From a bacterium (GTDB lineage: Bacteria; Pseudomonadota; Alphaproteobacteria; Micavibrionales; UBA2020), in NCBI GenBank assembly GCA_029945425.1, contig JAQSDV010000004.1, forward strand, positions 248,001 to 312,000: DNA of 64,000 bases, in the 5' to 3' direction. Position 1 is the first letter of the stretch. Every line of letters begins with the position of its first letter. The notes beneath the pieces are model-generated. The model did no database searches and had not been told where the DNA came from. It worked only from the letters and a program-made list of their open reading frames with translations. This document shows positions 31,020 to 41,313 of the stretch, piece by piece. Position numbers and translations under genes: made by a program.

Positions 31020-31643
31020 TTAAGCGGCAGCTTCTTCTTGCTGTTCGCCAGCTTCGGCTTCAGCAGCGGCAGCAGCTGCAGCGGCTTTTTCCTGGGCTTC
31101 GATCGCCTTGATCGCGCGGGCAGACAGGCTGTCTTCGCGGTCGTTGTCGGCTTTCTGGATGAGTGCTTCGCCGCGCTCTTCCTGAATTTTCGCTTCTTCT
31201 TTCGAACGGGCGATGTTGATGATCACTTCGACCGTCACTTCAGGGTGCAGCGTGACCTTCACCGGGTACAGGCCGAGCAGTTTATATGCGCGTTCCATAC
31301 GGACCTGGTTACGGTCGATTTTGAAGCCTTCTTCGGCAACAGCTTCCGCGATGTCGCGGCCGGTGACCGAACCATAGAGCTGGCCGGCTTCGGAAGCCTG
31401 GCGGATGATCGCGGCGTGGATGCCGTTGACCTTCTTGCCCAGCTTTTCCGCTTCGTCGCGGCGTTTCAGGTTGTCGGCTTCCAGCGTTTTCTTCTGGCCT
31501 TCGAACAGGGCGACGTTCGCCTTGGTCGCGCGGAGCGCTTTGCTCTGCGGCAGAAGGAAGTTGCGGGCATAACCGGGTTTCACGTTGACGACTTCGCCCA
31601 TTTGGCCAAGGCTCTCGACGCGTTCCAGCAGGATTACTTGCAT
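31020..31643 (-). CDS. rplI: 50S ribosomal protein L9
   Basis: MQVILLERVESLGQMGEVVNVKPGYARNFLLPQSKA; long Ala/Glu-rich tail. Confidence 0.97.
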   Translation of the reverse strand: MQVILLERVESLGQMGEVVNVKPGYARNFLLPQSKALRATKANVALFEGQKKTLEADNLKRRDEAEKLGKKVNGIHAAIIRQASEAGQLYGSVTGRDIAEAVAEEGFKIDRNQVRMERAYKLLGLYPVKVTLHPEVTVEVIINIARSKEEAKIQEERGEALIQKADNDREDSLSARAIKAIEAQEKAAAAAAAAEAEAGEQQEEAAA

Positions 31644-31656
31644 GTTCAATTACTCC

Positions 31657-31950
31657 TTAGTTCGCGACGTAGGGCATCAGCGCAAGGAAACGGGCGCGCT
31701 TGATCTCGCGGGCCAGTTTACGCTGCGCTTTTTGCGACACGGCGGTGATACGGGACGGGACGATCTTGCCGCGCTCGGAAATATAACGACCGAGCATCTT
31801 GGGATCTTTGTAGTCGATCGCGGGCGCGTTCTTGCCCGAGAAGGGGCAGGATTTGCGACGGCGGAAGAACGGACGGCGTGCGCCACCGGCGCCGCCTTTG
31901 CGGTCGCCTTCGGGTTTACGGTCGCCGAAAGATTTTTTTTCAAAAGCCAT
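31657..31950 (-). CDS. rpsR: 30S ribosomal protein S18
   Basis: [67 protein letters not shown]. Confidence 0.97.
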   Translation of the reverse strand: MAFEKKSFGDRKPEGDRKGGAGGARRPFFRRRKSCPFSGKNAPAIDYKDPKMLGRYISERGKIVPSRITAVSQKAQRKLAREIKRARFLALMPYVAN

Positions 31951-32462
31951 TATTCAGCTCCTTCTTTGGAAGATTCGTTTGCTGCGGGGGCTGCTGCATC
32001 GCGGTTGTCGCGACGGTAGCCTTTATCGCCGCCAAAGCCGGGCTTGTCGCCGCGATAGCCGCCGCGATCACCGCCACGGAAACCGCCGCCTTCGCGACCT
32101 TCACGGTCGCCGCCACGGAAACCGCCTTCTTCGCCTTCATCAGACGACTTCAGAACGGCCGAGGGGCCTTCGGGCAGTTTTTCGATGCGCACGGTCATGT
32201 GGCGCAGAACGTCTTCGTTCAGGCCGATGTTGCGTTCCATTTCGACGATCGCGGTTGCGGGGCCGTCGATGTGCAGCAGCGTGTAGTGCCCTTTGCGGTT
32301 TTTCTTGATTTTGTAAGCGAGGTTGCGAAGACCCCAGCTTTCGGTGCGTTTAACTTCGGCGCCGTTGTCGGTGGCAATCTTGGCGAAGTTCTTGGCGAGG
32401 TCTTCCGCAGCTTTTGCGGAAATGTCCTGCCGCGCGATAAACACGGTTTCGTATAAAGCCAT
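31950..32462 (-). CDS. rpsF: 30S ribosomal protein S6
   Basis: [26 protein letters not shown]...; Gly/Arg/Asp-rich C-terminal extension. Start 32462 preferred. Confidence 0.96.
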   Translation of the reverse strand: MALYETVFIARQDISAKAAEDLAKNFAKIATDNGAEVKRTESWGLRNLAYKIKKNRKGHYTLLHIDGPATAIVEMERNIGLNEDVLRHMTVRIEKLPEGPSAVLKSSDEGEEGGFRGGDREGREGGGFRGGDRGGYRGDKPGFGGDKGYRRDNRDAAAPAANESSKEGAE

Positions 32463-32723
32463 TGATGTTTCCCTTGGGTTTAGCCGGACTGCCGCTGTTT
32501 CACCTGAACCTTCAGGCGCCAGCCGCACAGACCATAGCTGCCTGGGATTATTCCCCGACAGCGGGTTTCGTACCGCGTGGTTATAGATGGATTCCCGTAA
32601 GAAACACAAGAATTATCCCGCAAACCTTGGGAAAAACTTGGGTTTTTGAAAGGAAAGGCTTGTTTCGATTGCCATAATATAATAATATTCCCTACCGCAC
32701 CAAGGGAATAGGAGGGATTCTGC

Positions 32724-33173
32724 ATGATGAAGGACGATATGGATTTCCGCTTCCGTGGCGCCGGCAACTATGCCGATGTGTTCAATAACGCCTTCTGGCT
32801 GGACGAAAATCAGGAATACCACCGCGATGGCGCCGCAGCCATTAAATATGCCGAGGGCGGCGAGGTCTGGATGCAGCACGGCAAGCCCCACCGCGACGGA
32901 GACGAACCCGCCGTCACAGATGCAGAGGGAAGCAAGGGCTGGTACAAGGACGGCCAGTTCCACCGCCTCGGCAAGCCCGCCGTCATGAATTCCGATGGAA
33001 CGACCGAATACTGGATCGAAGGCAAGCAATTGAACCCCCGCGAGATCGAGGACCACCTGCGCCGTTATAAAAGCGACGAAGACATCCAGCGCGGTTTCGC
33101 GGTCGCCGAAGCCCTGCGCCATTCCCCGCATCCGAAAGTGACCGCGCCGAAGACGGCCTCTTTTTCAAGATAA
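32724..33173 (+). CDS. Repeat protein with HRDG/WYKDGQFHR motifs
   Basis: Repeated E(V/G)WxxxGKPHRDGDEPAV / KGWYKDGQFHRLGKPAV units. Confidence 0.7.
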   Translation: MMKDDMDFRFRGAGNYADVFNNAFWLDENQEYHRDGAAAIKYAEGGEVWMQHGKPHRDGDEPAVTDAEGSKGWYKDGQFHRLGKPAVMNSDGTTEYWIEGKQLNPREIEDHLRRYKSDEDIQRGFAVAEALRHSPHPKVTAPKTASFSR

Positions 33174-33298
33174 TCAGGCCGTTATTCTTTTTCCCATATA
33201 AAAAATTGACATATTGTCGCTGCGTGCTAAGACTGCACCCGCTGGCCCAAGCCCGCATTTTTAAAACAACAACAATTTGAAACCCGAGGAATGTGCAC

Positions 33299-33634
33299 AT
33301 GACCACCGAAACCACCCCCGCCGCCGCTGCGCCCGATGAAAGCAAAAAACCCGCGCTGTTCGAAATTTTCCGCGCCGCTGTCTGGGGCGAACTGATCCCC
33401 GGCGGCCGTCAGGAAGTGCAGAACGCGATCGACGACGGCAAGAAACAAGGCGTCACCGATCAGGATCTGGAATGGCTGGGCGGCCTCGACGGTAAATCCT
33501 TCCGCGCCTATTTCGGCGAAAAAGCGATCAGCCGCGACCTCGAAAACGCGATGAAGGCGACCGATGCAATGACGGAAGCGTTCCATTACACGCCCGCATT
33601 CAAGTCGGCAGGCTTCTACGGCCCGAAAGCGTAA
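33299..33634 (+). CDS. Hypothetical protein
   Basis: ATG at 33299; followed by a strong terminator. Confidence 0.6.
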   Translation: MTTETTPAAAAPDESKKPALFEIFRAAVWGELIPGGRQEVQNAIDDGKKQGVTDQDLEWLGGLDGKSFRAYFGEKAISRDLENAMKATDAMTEAFHYTPAFKSAGFYGPKA

Positions 33635-33651
33635 CCGCTTTTCTGCCCCGC

Positions 33652-33685
33652 AAAAAAAGCCCTCCGGCGACGGGGGGCTTTTTTT
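33652..33685 (+). terminator. Rho-independent terminator
   Basis: AAAAAAAGCCCTCC-ggcgac-GGGGGGCTTTTTTT. Confidence 0.88.
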
Positions 33686-33872
33686 ATTGGCCCATCAAGG
33701 TGATGCGTATTTATGATAAATCTAGTTGCGTTTTTAGCAATTTTGTGCTAGGCTGATGGATGATAAACGGTTATTGAACATTGTGAACAAGATACCAAAA
33801 ACCCCGAGGGCTTGAACACACCCTGAAACCCGTCTATTGAGGGGGACAATCAAAATTCAGGAGCCAAGGCGC

Positions 33873-34814
33873 ATGAAAGCATTCGTATTTCCGGGACAGG
33901 GCAGCCAGACGGTCGGCATGGGCAAGGATCTGGCCGATGCATTCGCGCCCGCCCGCGAAGTATTTCAGGAAGTCGATGATGCGCTGGGCCAGAAACTGTC
34001 CAAGCTGATTTTCGAAGGCCCCGACACCGAATTGAATTTGACCGAAAACACGCAGCCCGCGCTGCTGGCTGTTTCGATGGCGGTCGTGCGCGTGCTGGAA
34101 CAGGCGAAACCCGGGTTGATCACCCCTGCCCGCTGCAAATTCGTGGCGGGGCATTCGCTGGGCGAATATTCCGCCCTCACCGCTGCCGGCACATTCTCCC
34201 TCGCCGATGCCGCGCGCCTGTTGAAAATCCGTGGTCAGGCGATGCAGAAGGCCGTGCCCGTGGGCGTCGGCGCAATGGCGGCGATCCTTGGCCTTGAACT
34301 GCCCGATGTGGCGGCGATCGTGAAGGAAGCCTCCGGCGCCGAAATCGTTTCCGCGGCGAATGACAATTCGTTCGGTCAGGTCGTGGTCAGCGGCCACAAG
34401 GCCGCCGTTGAAAAGGCCGTGGCGCTTGCAACCGCCAAGGGCGCGAAACGCGCGATCATCCTGCCCGTCTCCGCGCCGTTCCATTGCGCGCTGATGCAGC
34501 CCGCAGCCGACACAATGAATTCCGCACTCGCCGAAGTGCATATGAACGCGCCATCCGTGCCGCTGGTCGCCAATGTGATTGCAGAACAGGTGACCGACCC
34601 TGCGCGCATCCGTCAATTATTGGTGGAGCAAGTGACCGGCATGGTGCGCTGGCGCGAGAGCGTGATGTACATGAAAACCCAAGGCGTGACCGAGCTGATC
34701 GAGCTGGGCGCAGGCAAAGTCCTGAACGGGTTGACCAAGCGTATCGATGCCGAGCTGACAGGCCGCGCGGTGAACGCGCCGAAGGATATCGAAGAATTCG
34801 CGGCAACCCTGTAA
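33873..34814 (+). CDS. fabD: Malonyl-CoA:ACP transacylase
   Basis: MKAFVFPGQGSQTVGMG; GHSLGEYSAL. Confidence 0.97.
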   Translation: MKAFVFPGQGSQTVGMGKDLADAFAPAREVFQEVDDALGQKLSKLIFEGPDTELNLTENTQPALLAVSMAVVRVLEQAKPGLITPARCKFVAGHSLGEYSALTAAGTFSLADAARLLKIRGQAMQKAVPVGVGAMAAILGLELPDVAAIVKEASGAEIVSAANDNSFGQVVVSGHKAAVEKAVALATAKGAKRAIILPVSAPFHCALMQPAADTMNSALAEVHMNAPSVPLVANVIAEQVTDPARIRQLLVEQVTGMVRWRESVMYMKTQGVTELIELGAGKVLNGLTKRIDAELTGRAVNAPKDIEEFAATL

Positions 34815-34815
34815 T

Positions 34816-35256
34816 ATGTGGATCGCCTTCGCCGTTTCCGCATCGGTCCTGTGGGGCTTGAGCTATACCATCACCGAACACCTGATGAAAAAGGTGTCGA
34901 TCCCGGGCGTGATGCTGGCTGGCGCGGTCGGCAGTTTGATGATCGCCTCCACCGCAGCACTCGTCGCGGGCACGTTCCAGAAAGACATCCAGACGCTGAA
35001 AAACGACGCGCCCACATCGTGGCTGCTGGCGGGCAATATCCTGATTTACGTCGCGGCCAATACGCTGATCCTGATGGCGACGAAATCGAAAAACGCGACC
35101 ATGGCGGCGATGATCGAAATCAGCTATCCGCTGTTTACCGCGCTGTTCGCCTATATGATCTTCAAGCAGACGCAGTTCAATGCTGGCACGCTGGTCGGTG
35201 CCACAATGGTGCTGGCGGGCGTGTGCTGCATCTATTACTTTGGTAAAAACATCTAA
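34816..35256 (+). CDS. EamA/SMR-like small transporter
   Basis: Four hydrophobic segments, VLWGLSYTITEHLMKKV... and FKQTQFNAGTLVGATMVLAGVCCIYY. Confidence 0.75.
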   Translation: MWIAFAVSASVLWGLSYTITEHLMKKVSIPGVMLAGAVGSLMIASTAALVAGTFQKDIQTLKNDAPTSWLLAGNILIYVAANTLILMATKSKNATMAAMIEISYPLFTALFAYMIFKQTQFNAGTLVGATMVLAGVCCIYYFGKNI

Positions 35257-35278
35257 ACGTAAAACGGGAGAATCCATC

Positions 35279-36016
35279 ATGTTCAGTCTTGCAGGCAAAA
35301 AAGCCCTCGTCACCGGCGCATCGGGCGGCATCGGCGGCGCCATCGCCAAAGCCCTGCGCGCGCAAGGCGCGGAAGTGGGTTTGAGCGGACGCAACGTGGA
35401 GGCCCTCAATAAACTGGCCGCCGAAATCGGCGCGGGTTGCCATGTGCTGCCGGGCGACCTCAACACGGCGGAAGCAACCGACGCGCTGATCAAATCAGCC
35501 GAAGAAAAAATGGGACAGGTCGATATCCTTGTCAACAATGCGGGCCTGACCAAGGACGGCCTGTTCATGCGCATGAAGGATGAAGACTGGCAGGTGGTGC
35601 AGGACGTGAACCTGACCGCCCCCTTCCGCCTGATCCGCGCCGCGATCAAGGGCATGATGAAACGCCGCGCGGGCCGCATCATCAACATCACATCGGTCGT
35701 CGGCGTGACCGGCAACCCCGGACAGGCGAATTACTGCGCGTCCAAGGCCGGCATGATCGGCATGAGCAAATCGATGGCGGCCGAAGTCGCCAGCCGCGGC
35801 ATCACCGTCAACTGCATCGCCCCCGGTTTCATCGCCACGGCCATGACCGAGGCGCTGAACGAAGACCAGAAATCGAAAATCAACGCCACCATCCCCGCAG
35901 GATCGATGGGTACATCCGAAGACATCGCGGCATCCGTCGTCTATCTCGCGTCTGACGAAGCAAAATACGTGACGGGACAGACGCTGCATGTGAATGGCGG
36001 GATGGCGATGATTTGA
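35279..36016 (+). CDS. fabG: 3-oxoacyl-ACP reductase
   Basis: GKKALVTGASGGIGGAIA; YCASKAG; C-terminal VTGQTLHVNGGMAM. Start 35279 preferred. Confidence 0.96.
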   Translation: MFSLAGKKALVTGASGGIGGAIAKALRAQGAEVGLSGRNVEALNKLAAEIGAGCHVLPGDLNTAEATDALIKSAEEKMGQVDILVNNAGLTKDGLFMRMKDEDWQVVQDVNLTAPFRLIRAAIKGMMKRRAGRIINITSVVGVTGNPGQANYCASKAGMIGMSKSMAAEVASRGITVNCIAPGFIATAMTEALNEDQKSKINATIPAGSMGTSEDIAASVVYLASDEAKYVTGQTLHVNGGMAMI

Positions 36017-36040
36017 TGGGTTAACCAAGTTAGACGCTAA

Positions 36041-36358
36041 ATGAAAAATTTTAATAAATACAACTTACTTTTTGTACCTGTCGCATTAGGCTTGCTGTAC
36101 TTCGGTATGTTCGTCTTTCCCGAGATCTGGACAGCTTTACTGAAGTTGGAGCAAAAATTTCCGCCGAGCGTTATGTTTTTTGGCGCAATATTTAGCGCGA
36201 TTGGCGAACATCCGGTGATGTATATTCTAGGCTGCGTCACCTATTACGCGATATCAATACGAATTTTCCAAACATGGATGAACGACATAATTAACTGTGC
36301 GTTGTTGGCCACTTGGCTGCTCGGATTTGGTAATATACTGGGCGTAGTTTCCCAATAA
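36041..36358 (+). CDS. Hypothetical membrane protein
   Basis: 105-aa hydrophobic ORF, visibly AT-rich relative to neighbours. Confidence 0.55.
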   Translation: MKNFNKYNLLFVPVALGLLYFGMFVFPEIWTALLKLEQKFPPSVMFFGAIFSAIGEHPVMYILGCVTYYAISIRIFQTWMNDIINCALLATWLLGFGNILGVVSQ

Positions 36359-36368
36359 AGGAAAAAGC

Positions 36369-37085
36369 ATGACCCAAACCATCGTCCTCATTGACTACGA
36401 AAATGTCGGCACGCCCGGGCTGGACGAGTTGCCGGCGCAATGCCGCGTGATCCTGTTTGTCGGGCGCACGCAGGTACTGCCGAAAAATTCGGATATCGAA
36501 AAACTGCTGAATGACGGCAAGCGGGTCGAGTTCATCAAGATGGCGGGGCTGGGCAAGGATAACCTCGACCACCATCTGGCGCTCTACCTTGGGAAGACCA
36601 TCGCGCTGGAGCCCCATGCCGATTACATCATCATCAGCAACGACAAATCCGGCTTCGACCCGCTGGCAAAACATGTGAACGATGTGCTGGGCATTTCCTG
36701 CAAGCGCATCACGCCCGTCCGTAAACCGGCGGTGAAGCCCGTCGCCCCCGCGCCCGTAAAGGCAGCCGCCCCGCCCGCGAAGCCTGCGGCCAAGCCCGCC
36801 GCAAAACCCGCCGCGGCGAAACCTGCGGCGAAAGAGAAAAAAGTAAAGCCCGCGGCGCTTGTCAAAGACGCGCTGAAAAAACTGAATGAGGCCGCGACAT
36901 TGCCCGATACATGGAACAAGCTGCGCGGATTTTTGGAAAAAGCGTTGAAGCTGCCGCCCGATTTGGCGGGACAGGTGCTTCATCAAATGGAACTGAAGAA
37001 AATATTTGAAGTGAAGGACAAGGGGCGTCTCGCCTATGGCAAGGATGTCCCCCGCCCCGGCACGCCGCCCCCGCCCGCCATCTAG
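36369..37085 (+). CDS. PIN/NYN-like domain protein with Lys/Ala/Pro linker
   Basis: TIVLIDYENVGTPGLDELP...DYIIISNDKSGFDPLAKHV, then KPAAKPAAKPAAAKPAAKEKK linker and C-terminal domain. Confidence 0.75.
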   Translation: MTQTIVLIDYENVGTPGLDELPAQCRVILFVGRTQVLPKNSDIEKLLNDGKRVEFIKMAGLGKDNLDHHLALYLGKTIALEPHADYIIISNDKSGFDPLAKHVNDVLGISCKRITPVRKPAVKPVAPAPVKAAAPPAKPAAKPAAKPAAAKPAAKEKKVKPAALVKDALKKLNEAATLPDTWNKLRGFLEKALKLPPDLAGQVLHQMELKKIFEVKDKGRLAYGKDVPRPGTPPPPAI

Positions 37086-37309
37086 ATCTCTAAATACCTG
37101 AATCTAAGGGTATTTTTAAACAGTCGTTCGATAAACCGTTTACTCTGGTTTATTTCCGCGCCCGCGCCATCTTATCCCGTAGCCGCGCCACTCTTAAAAT
37201 TATGGCAAATAATGTTTTGAATATTTGCAAAGCAGCATTTATGTGATATTCAGACCGTCACGCAAAAGAGATTTGCGGCAAGTTTAACGTAACCAAACGA
37301 GGAAATGTA

Positions 37310-37552
37310 ATGAGCAACATCGACGAACGCGTCAAGAAAATCGTGGTCGAACATCTGGGCGTCGACGGCGCCAAAGTGACCGACAATGCGAGCTTCATCG
37401 ACGACCTGGGCGCTGACAGCCTCGACACCGTCGAGCTGGTCATGGCTTTCGAAGAAGAATTCGGCATCGAGATTCCCGATGACGCGGCTGAGAAAATCCA
37501 GACCGTGAAAGACGCGATCTCGTTCATCGCACAGAACGCCAAGGCCGCTTAA
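37310..37552 (+). CDS. acpP: Acyl carrier protein
   Basis: [34 protein letters not shown]. Confidence 0.98.
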   Translation: MSNIDERVKKIVVEHLGVDGAKVTDNASFIDDLGADSLDTVELVMAFEEEFGIEIPDDAAEKIQTVKDAISFIAQNAKAA

Positions 37553-37577
37553 CAGCGCCCGCGTGCTGACGTAAATT

Positions 37578-37617
37578 AAATGGCCCCGTTTCTGTTTCTG
37601 ACAGGGCGGGGCCATTT
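37578..37617. terminator. Hairpin between acpP and fabF
   Basis: 11-bp stem AAATGGCCCCG...CGGGGCCATTT. Confidence 0.75.
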
Positions 37618-37658
37618 CCTTATCAACTGTTCTTTTTTCAAAAATTACGGGTGTGTGC

Positions 37659-38930
37659 ATGAGACGCGTTGTCGTGACCGGCATGGGGATATTGAGCCCC
37701 TTGGGCAGCGGACTCGATCATAACTGGGCGGCGATCACCGCCGGTAAATCGGGCCTGCGCAAGATCAAGGGCTTTGACGCTTCCGACCTTCCCAGCCAAG
37801 TCGCGGGCGAAGTGCCGCTGGCGGCCGAGGGCGATACATCGCCCGGCCTGTTCGATGTGAACAAATACATCGAGCATAAAGAACAAAAGAAAATGGATAC
37901 CTTTATCCAGTACGGCTATGCCGCCGCAGTAGATGCGGTGGAAGATAGCGGCTGGAAACCGCAGGATGACGAATCGCGCTGCCGCACCGGCGTGCTGATC
38001 GGATCGGGCATCGGCGGGCTCACGAATATTCAGGACACCTCGATCATGATGGCGGAAAAAGGCCCGCGCCGCATATCGCCGTTCTTTATCCCCTCCTCGC
38101 TGATCAACCTCACCTCCGGCCAGGTGTCGATCCGTTACGGGTTCAAGGGCCCGAACCACGCGGTCGTCACGGCCTGCGCGACCGGCAGCCATGCGATCGG
38201 CGATGCCGCGCGCCTGATTGCGTTCGATGATGCCGATGTGATGGTCGCAGGCGGGTCCGAAGCCGCGATCTGCCGCGTCGGCGTGGGTGGCTTTGCCGCC
38301 TGCCGCGCGCTGTCGACCGGATACAACGACACGCCCGAAAAAGCGTCGCGCCCGTTTGACAAGGGCCGCGATGGTTTCGTGATTGCCGAAGGCGCAGGCG
38401 TTGTGGTGCTGGAGGAATACGAGCACGCGAAAAAACGCGGCGCGAAAATTTACGCAGAAGTGATCGGTTACGGATTGTCGGGCGATGCGTATCACGTGAC
38501 CTCCCCCGCCGAAGACGGCAATGGCGGTTTCCGTGCGATGCAGGCCGCGCTGAAACGCGCGAACGTCAACCCCGAAGCGGTCAATTACATCAACGCGCAT
38601 GGCACCTCGACGCCGCTCGGCGATGATATCGAACTGGGCGCAACGAAACGCCTGTTCGGCGACGCCATCAAGGGCATCAGCATTTCATCGACCAAATCCG
38701 CCATCGGCCACCTGCTGGGTGCCGCAGGCGCGGTCGAGGCGATCTATTCCATCATGGCGATCAATACCGGCATCATTCCGCCGACGCTGAACCTCGATAA
38801 CCCGTCGGATGTGGCGGCGGGTCTCGACCTGACCCCGCACAAGGCGAAGGAACGCGAAGTGAATATCGCGCTGTCGAATTCCTTCGGTTTCGGCGGCACG
38901 AATGCCAGCCTCGTCTTCCGCAAGGTCTAA
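37659..38930 (+). CDS. fabF: Beta-ketoacyl-ACP synthase II
   Basis: [55 protein letters not shown]. Confidence 0.97.
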   Translation: MRRVVVTGMGILSPLGSGLDHNWAAITAGKSGLRKIKGFDASDLPSQVAGEVPLAAEGDTSPGLFDVNKYIEHKEQKKMDTFIQYGYAAAVDAVEDSGWKPQDDESRCRTGVLIGSGIGGLTNIQDTSIMMAEKGPRRISPFFIPSSLINLTSGQVSIRYGFKGPNHAVVTACATGSHAIGDAARLIAFDDADVMVAGGSEAAICRVGVGGFAACRALSTGYNDTPEKASRPFDKGRDGFVIAEGAGVVVLEEYEHAKKRGAKIYAEVIGYGLSGDAYHVTSPAEDGNGGFRAMQAALKRANVNPEAVNYINAHGTSTPLGDDIELGATKRLFGDAIKGISISSTKSAIGHLLGAAGAVEAIYSIMAINTGIIPPTLNLDNPSDVAAGLDLTPHKAKEREVNIALSNSFGFGGTNASLVFRKV

Positions 38931-38951
38931 CCAAAAAAGGTATATATCCGC

Positions 38952-39938
38952 ATGGGCGGCTTCCTGAAGTTCCTGTTCACCTTCGTGATCATCGCAGGGC
39001 TCGGCATGGCCGTGCTCGGCTTTTTTTATGTGGGCCGCGAATTGCCGAAGGACGGCCCGTTGGCCGCGGAGAAAATCGTTTATATCCCGGCCGGCAGCGG
39101 CGTGCGGCAAATCGGATCGACGCTGGCGGAAAACGGCGTGATCGGCGATGAATGGATGTTCCGCATCGGGTCATGGGCGATGAAGGTGGGCGGACCATTG
39201 AAGGCCGGCGAATATAAATTCGCAGCCCATATTTCCATCGCCGGTGCGATCAAGCTGCTGCAATCGGGCAAGACATACCAGCGACAGCTGACCATCCCCG
39301 AGGGGCTGACGGCCTTTGAAATTGTCGAGCTGGTGAACGCGGCCGAGGCATTGGAAGGCACGCTGGACATCGCCCGCCTGCCCGCCGAAGGCACGCTGCT
39401 GCCCGAAACCTATAACTACACCCATGGCGAAAAACGCACCGCGATCATCGACCGCATGGCGGCCGCCATGAAAAAGACGCTGGCGGAATACTGGCCGAAG
39501 CGCGACGCGAACAGCCCGATCAAAAACGAAACCGAATGGGTCACGATGGCATCTGTCGTGGAGCGTGAAACCGCGCTGACGACCGAGCGCCCGCGCGTGG
39601 CCGGCGTGTTCCTGAACCGTTTGAAAATCGGCATGCCGCTGCAATCCGACCCCACCACGATCTATGCGGTGACCGAGGGCAAGGGCAAGCTGGGCCGTTC
39701 GCTCACGACCGCCGACCTGCGCATCGATTCACCGTACAACACTTACGTCGCCACCGGCCTGCCGCCGGGGCCGATTGCGAATCCGGGGCGCGAATCCCTG
39801 ATCGCGGTGCTGCAGCCGGAAGCGCATGAATATCTCTACTTCGTCGCGGACGGCACGGGCGGCCATGCCTTCGGCAGATCGCTCGACGAACACAATGCGA
39901 ATGTCGCCAAATGGCGCGCATTGCAGCGCCAGAAGTAA
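38952..39938 (+). CDS. mltG: Endolytic transglycosylase MltG
   Basis: EWVTMASVVERETALTTERPRVAGVFLNRLKIGMPLQSDPTTIYAV; N-terminal TM segment. Confidence 0.95.
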   Translation: MGGFLKFLFTFVIIAGLGMAVLGFFYVGRELPKDGPLAAEKIVYIPAGSGVRQIGSTLAENGVIGDEWMFRIGSWAMKVGGPLKAGEYKFAAHISIAGAIKLLQSGKTYQRQLTIPEGLTAFEIVELVNAAEALEGTLDIARLPAEGTLLPETYNYTHGEKRTAIIDRMAAAMKKTLAEYWPKRDANSPIKNETEWVTMASVVERETALTTERPRVAGVFLNRLKIGMPLQSDPTTIYAVTEGKGKLGRSLTTADLRIDSPYNTYVATGLPPGPIANPGRESLIAVLQPEAHEYLYFVADGTGGHAFGRSLDEHNANVAKWRALQRQK

Positions 39939-40009
39939 GCATATAAGCGTGGCATTTCATGCGCTTGCCCCTTTACGAAAGCTTCAGGCTTTTCTGCTAG
40001 GATAAAATT

Positions 40010-40621
40010 ATGGCTGGCAAACGCACCGCAGACGTCGCGCATCTCGACCCCAATTTGCTGAAGGGTGACAGCCCTTTTCGCAACCATTTGCTGATCGCGA
40101 TGCCGGGCCTCGGCGACAGTTTTTTCCACCGCAGCGTCGTCTATGTCTGCGCCCACAGCGCGGCGGGTGCGATGGGCATCGTCATCAACCAGAAATTACA
40201 GGATGTGCAATTCCGCGAATTGCTGGAGCAGTTAAAACTGCCGCAGCCGCAGGCGATATATGAGCCCATCGTGCATTTCGGCGGCCCCGTCGAAACGGGG
40301 CGCGGTTTCGTTTTGCATTCGACCGATTTCATGCGCGAGGATACCGTGCGCATCAACGACCATATCTGCATCACCGGCACGATCGATATTCTGTCCGCCA
40401 TCGCCGAAGGCAAAGGCCCGCAGCGCAGCATCTTCGCGCTCGGCTATTCCGGCTGGGGCCCCGGGCAGCTGGAGCAGGAAATGCAGTCGAATTCATGGCT
40501 GACCGTGCCCGCCGATGACGAACTGATTTTCTCGACCGATATCGCGCATAAATGGGAAAACTCCCTCAAGCGCCTCGGCATTGATCCGGCGATGTTGAGC
40601 ATGGATGCGGGCAGGGCCTAG
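40010..40621 (+). CDS. YqgE/AlgH family protein
   Basis: LLIAMPGLGDSFFHRSVVYVCAHSAAGAMGIVINQ; VHFGGPVETGRGFVLHS. Confidence 0.94.
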   Translation: MAGKRTADVAHLDPNLLKGDSPFRNHLLIAMPGLGDSFFHRSVVYVCAHSAAGAMGIVINQKLQDVQFRELLEQLKLPQPQAIYEPIVHFGGPVETGRGFVLHSTDFMREDTVRINDHICITGTIDILSAIAEGKGPQRSIFALGYSGWGPGQLEQEMQSNSWLTVPADDELIFSTDIAHKWENSLKRLGIDPAMLSMDAGRA

Positions 40622-41238
40622 AAGCTGCTGCCGCCAAGGTTGATGAATTCTTCCGACAATAACGCAAACATCTGGTGGTCGCGCCATTCCTTGTTGATCT
40701 GGATATATTTGCGCGCGATGCCTTCCTGCGTGAATCCGCAATTGCGCAACACCTTCTGGCTCGCCACATTCTCGGGCAGCGTGCCGGCCTGAATGCGGTG
40801 CAGTTTCAGCGCGGAAAAACCGAACTGGCAGGCGAGCAGCGCGGCCTCGGTCATGAAGCCCTGCCGCGTTTCGCCTTCGTCCAGCCAGTAACCCATGGTC
40901 GCCATCTGCCCCGCGCCGCGCACGATGTTGTTGAGCGTGACGCCGCCGACCAGCGCATTGGTGTCGTTGCGGTAGATGAAGAAGGCGTAGCCGCGGTCGG
41001 TGTCCCATTCTTCGTGGTAATTGGCAAGGCGGCGGTTGAACCCTTCGCGCGTCGTGTTGCTGAAGGCGGCGGCGGGGCTCCACGGTTTCAGGAAACGCTC
41101 GTTGCGGTTGCGCACCTCGACCCAGTCTTCCCAATCGTCGCGCTCGGGCGAGCGGATATGGATTCGCTCCCCCATCAGCCGGAGCGGCAGGCGGGTGTTG
41201 CGGGGCGCGCGGTCGTTTTTGAAGAAGTTGAGCAGCAT
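40618..41238 (-). CDS. GNAT family N-acetyltransferase (RimJ-like)
   Basis: GQMATMGYWLDEGETRQGFMTEAALLACQFGFSALKLHRIQAGTLPENVASQKVLRNCGF. Confidence 0.92.
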   Translation of the reverse strand: MLLNFFKNDRAPRNTRLPLRLMGERIHIRSPERDDWEDWVEVRNRNERFLKPWSPAAAFSNTTREGFNRRLANYHEEWDTDRGYAFFIYRNDTNALVGGVTLNNIVRGAGQMATMGYWLDEGETRQGFMTEAALLACQFGFSALKLHRIQAGTLPENVASQKVLRNCGFTQEGIARKYIQINKEWRDHQMFALLSEEFINLGGSSF

Positions 41239-41313
41239 GTGATGCCCAGAATTGCCTAAAAAACACTGTTTTTGAAGCGCAAATATTCTATATTGGAGCG
41301 GAAAAGAGGATTT

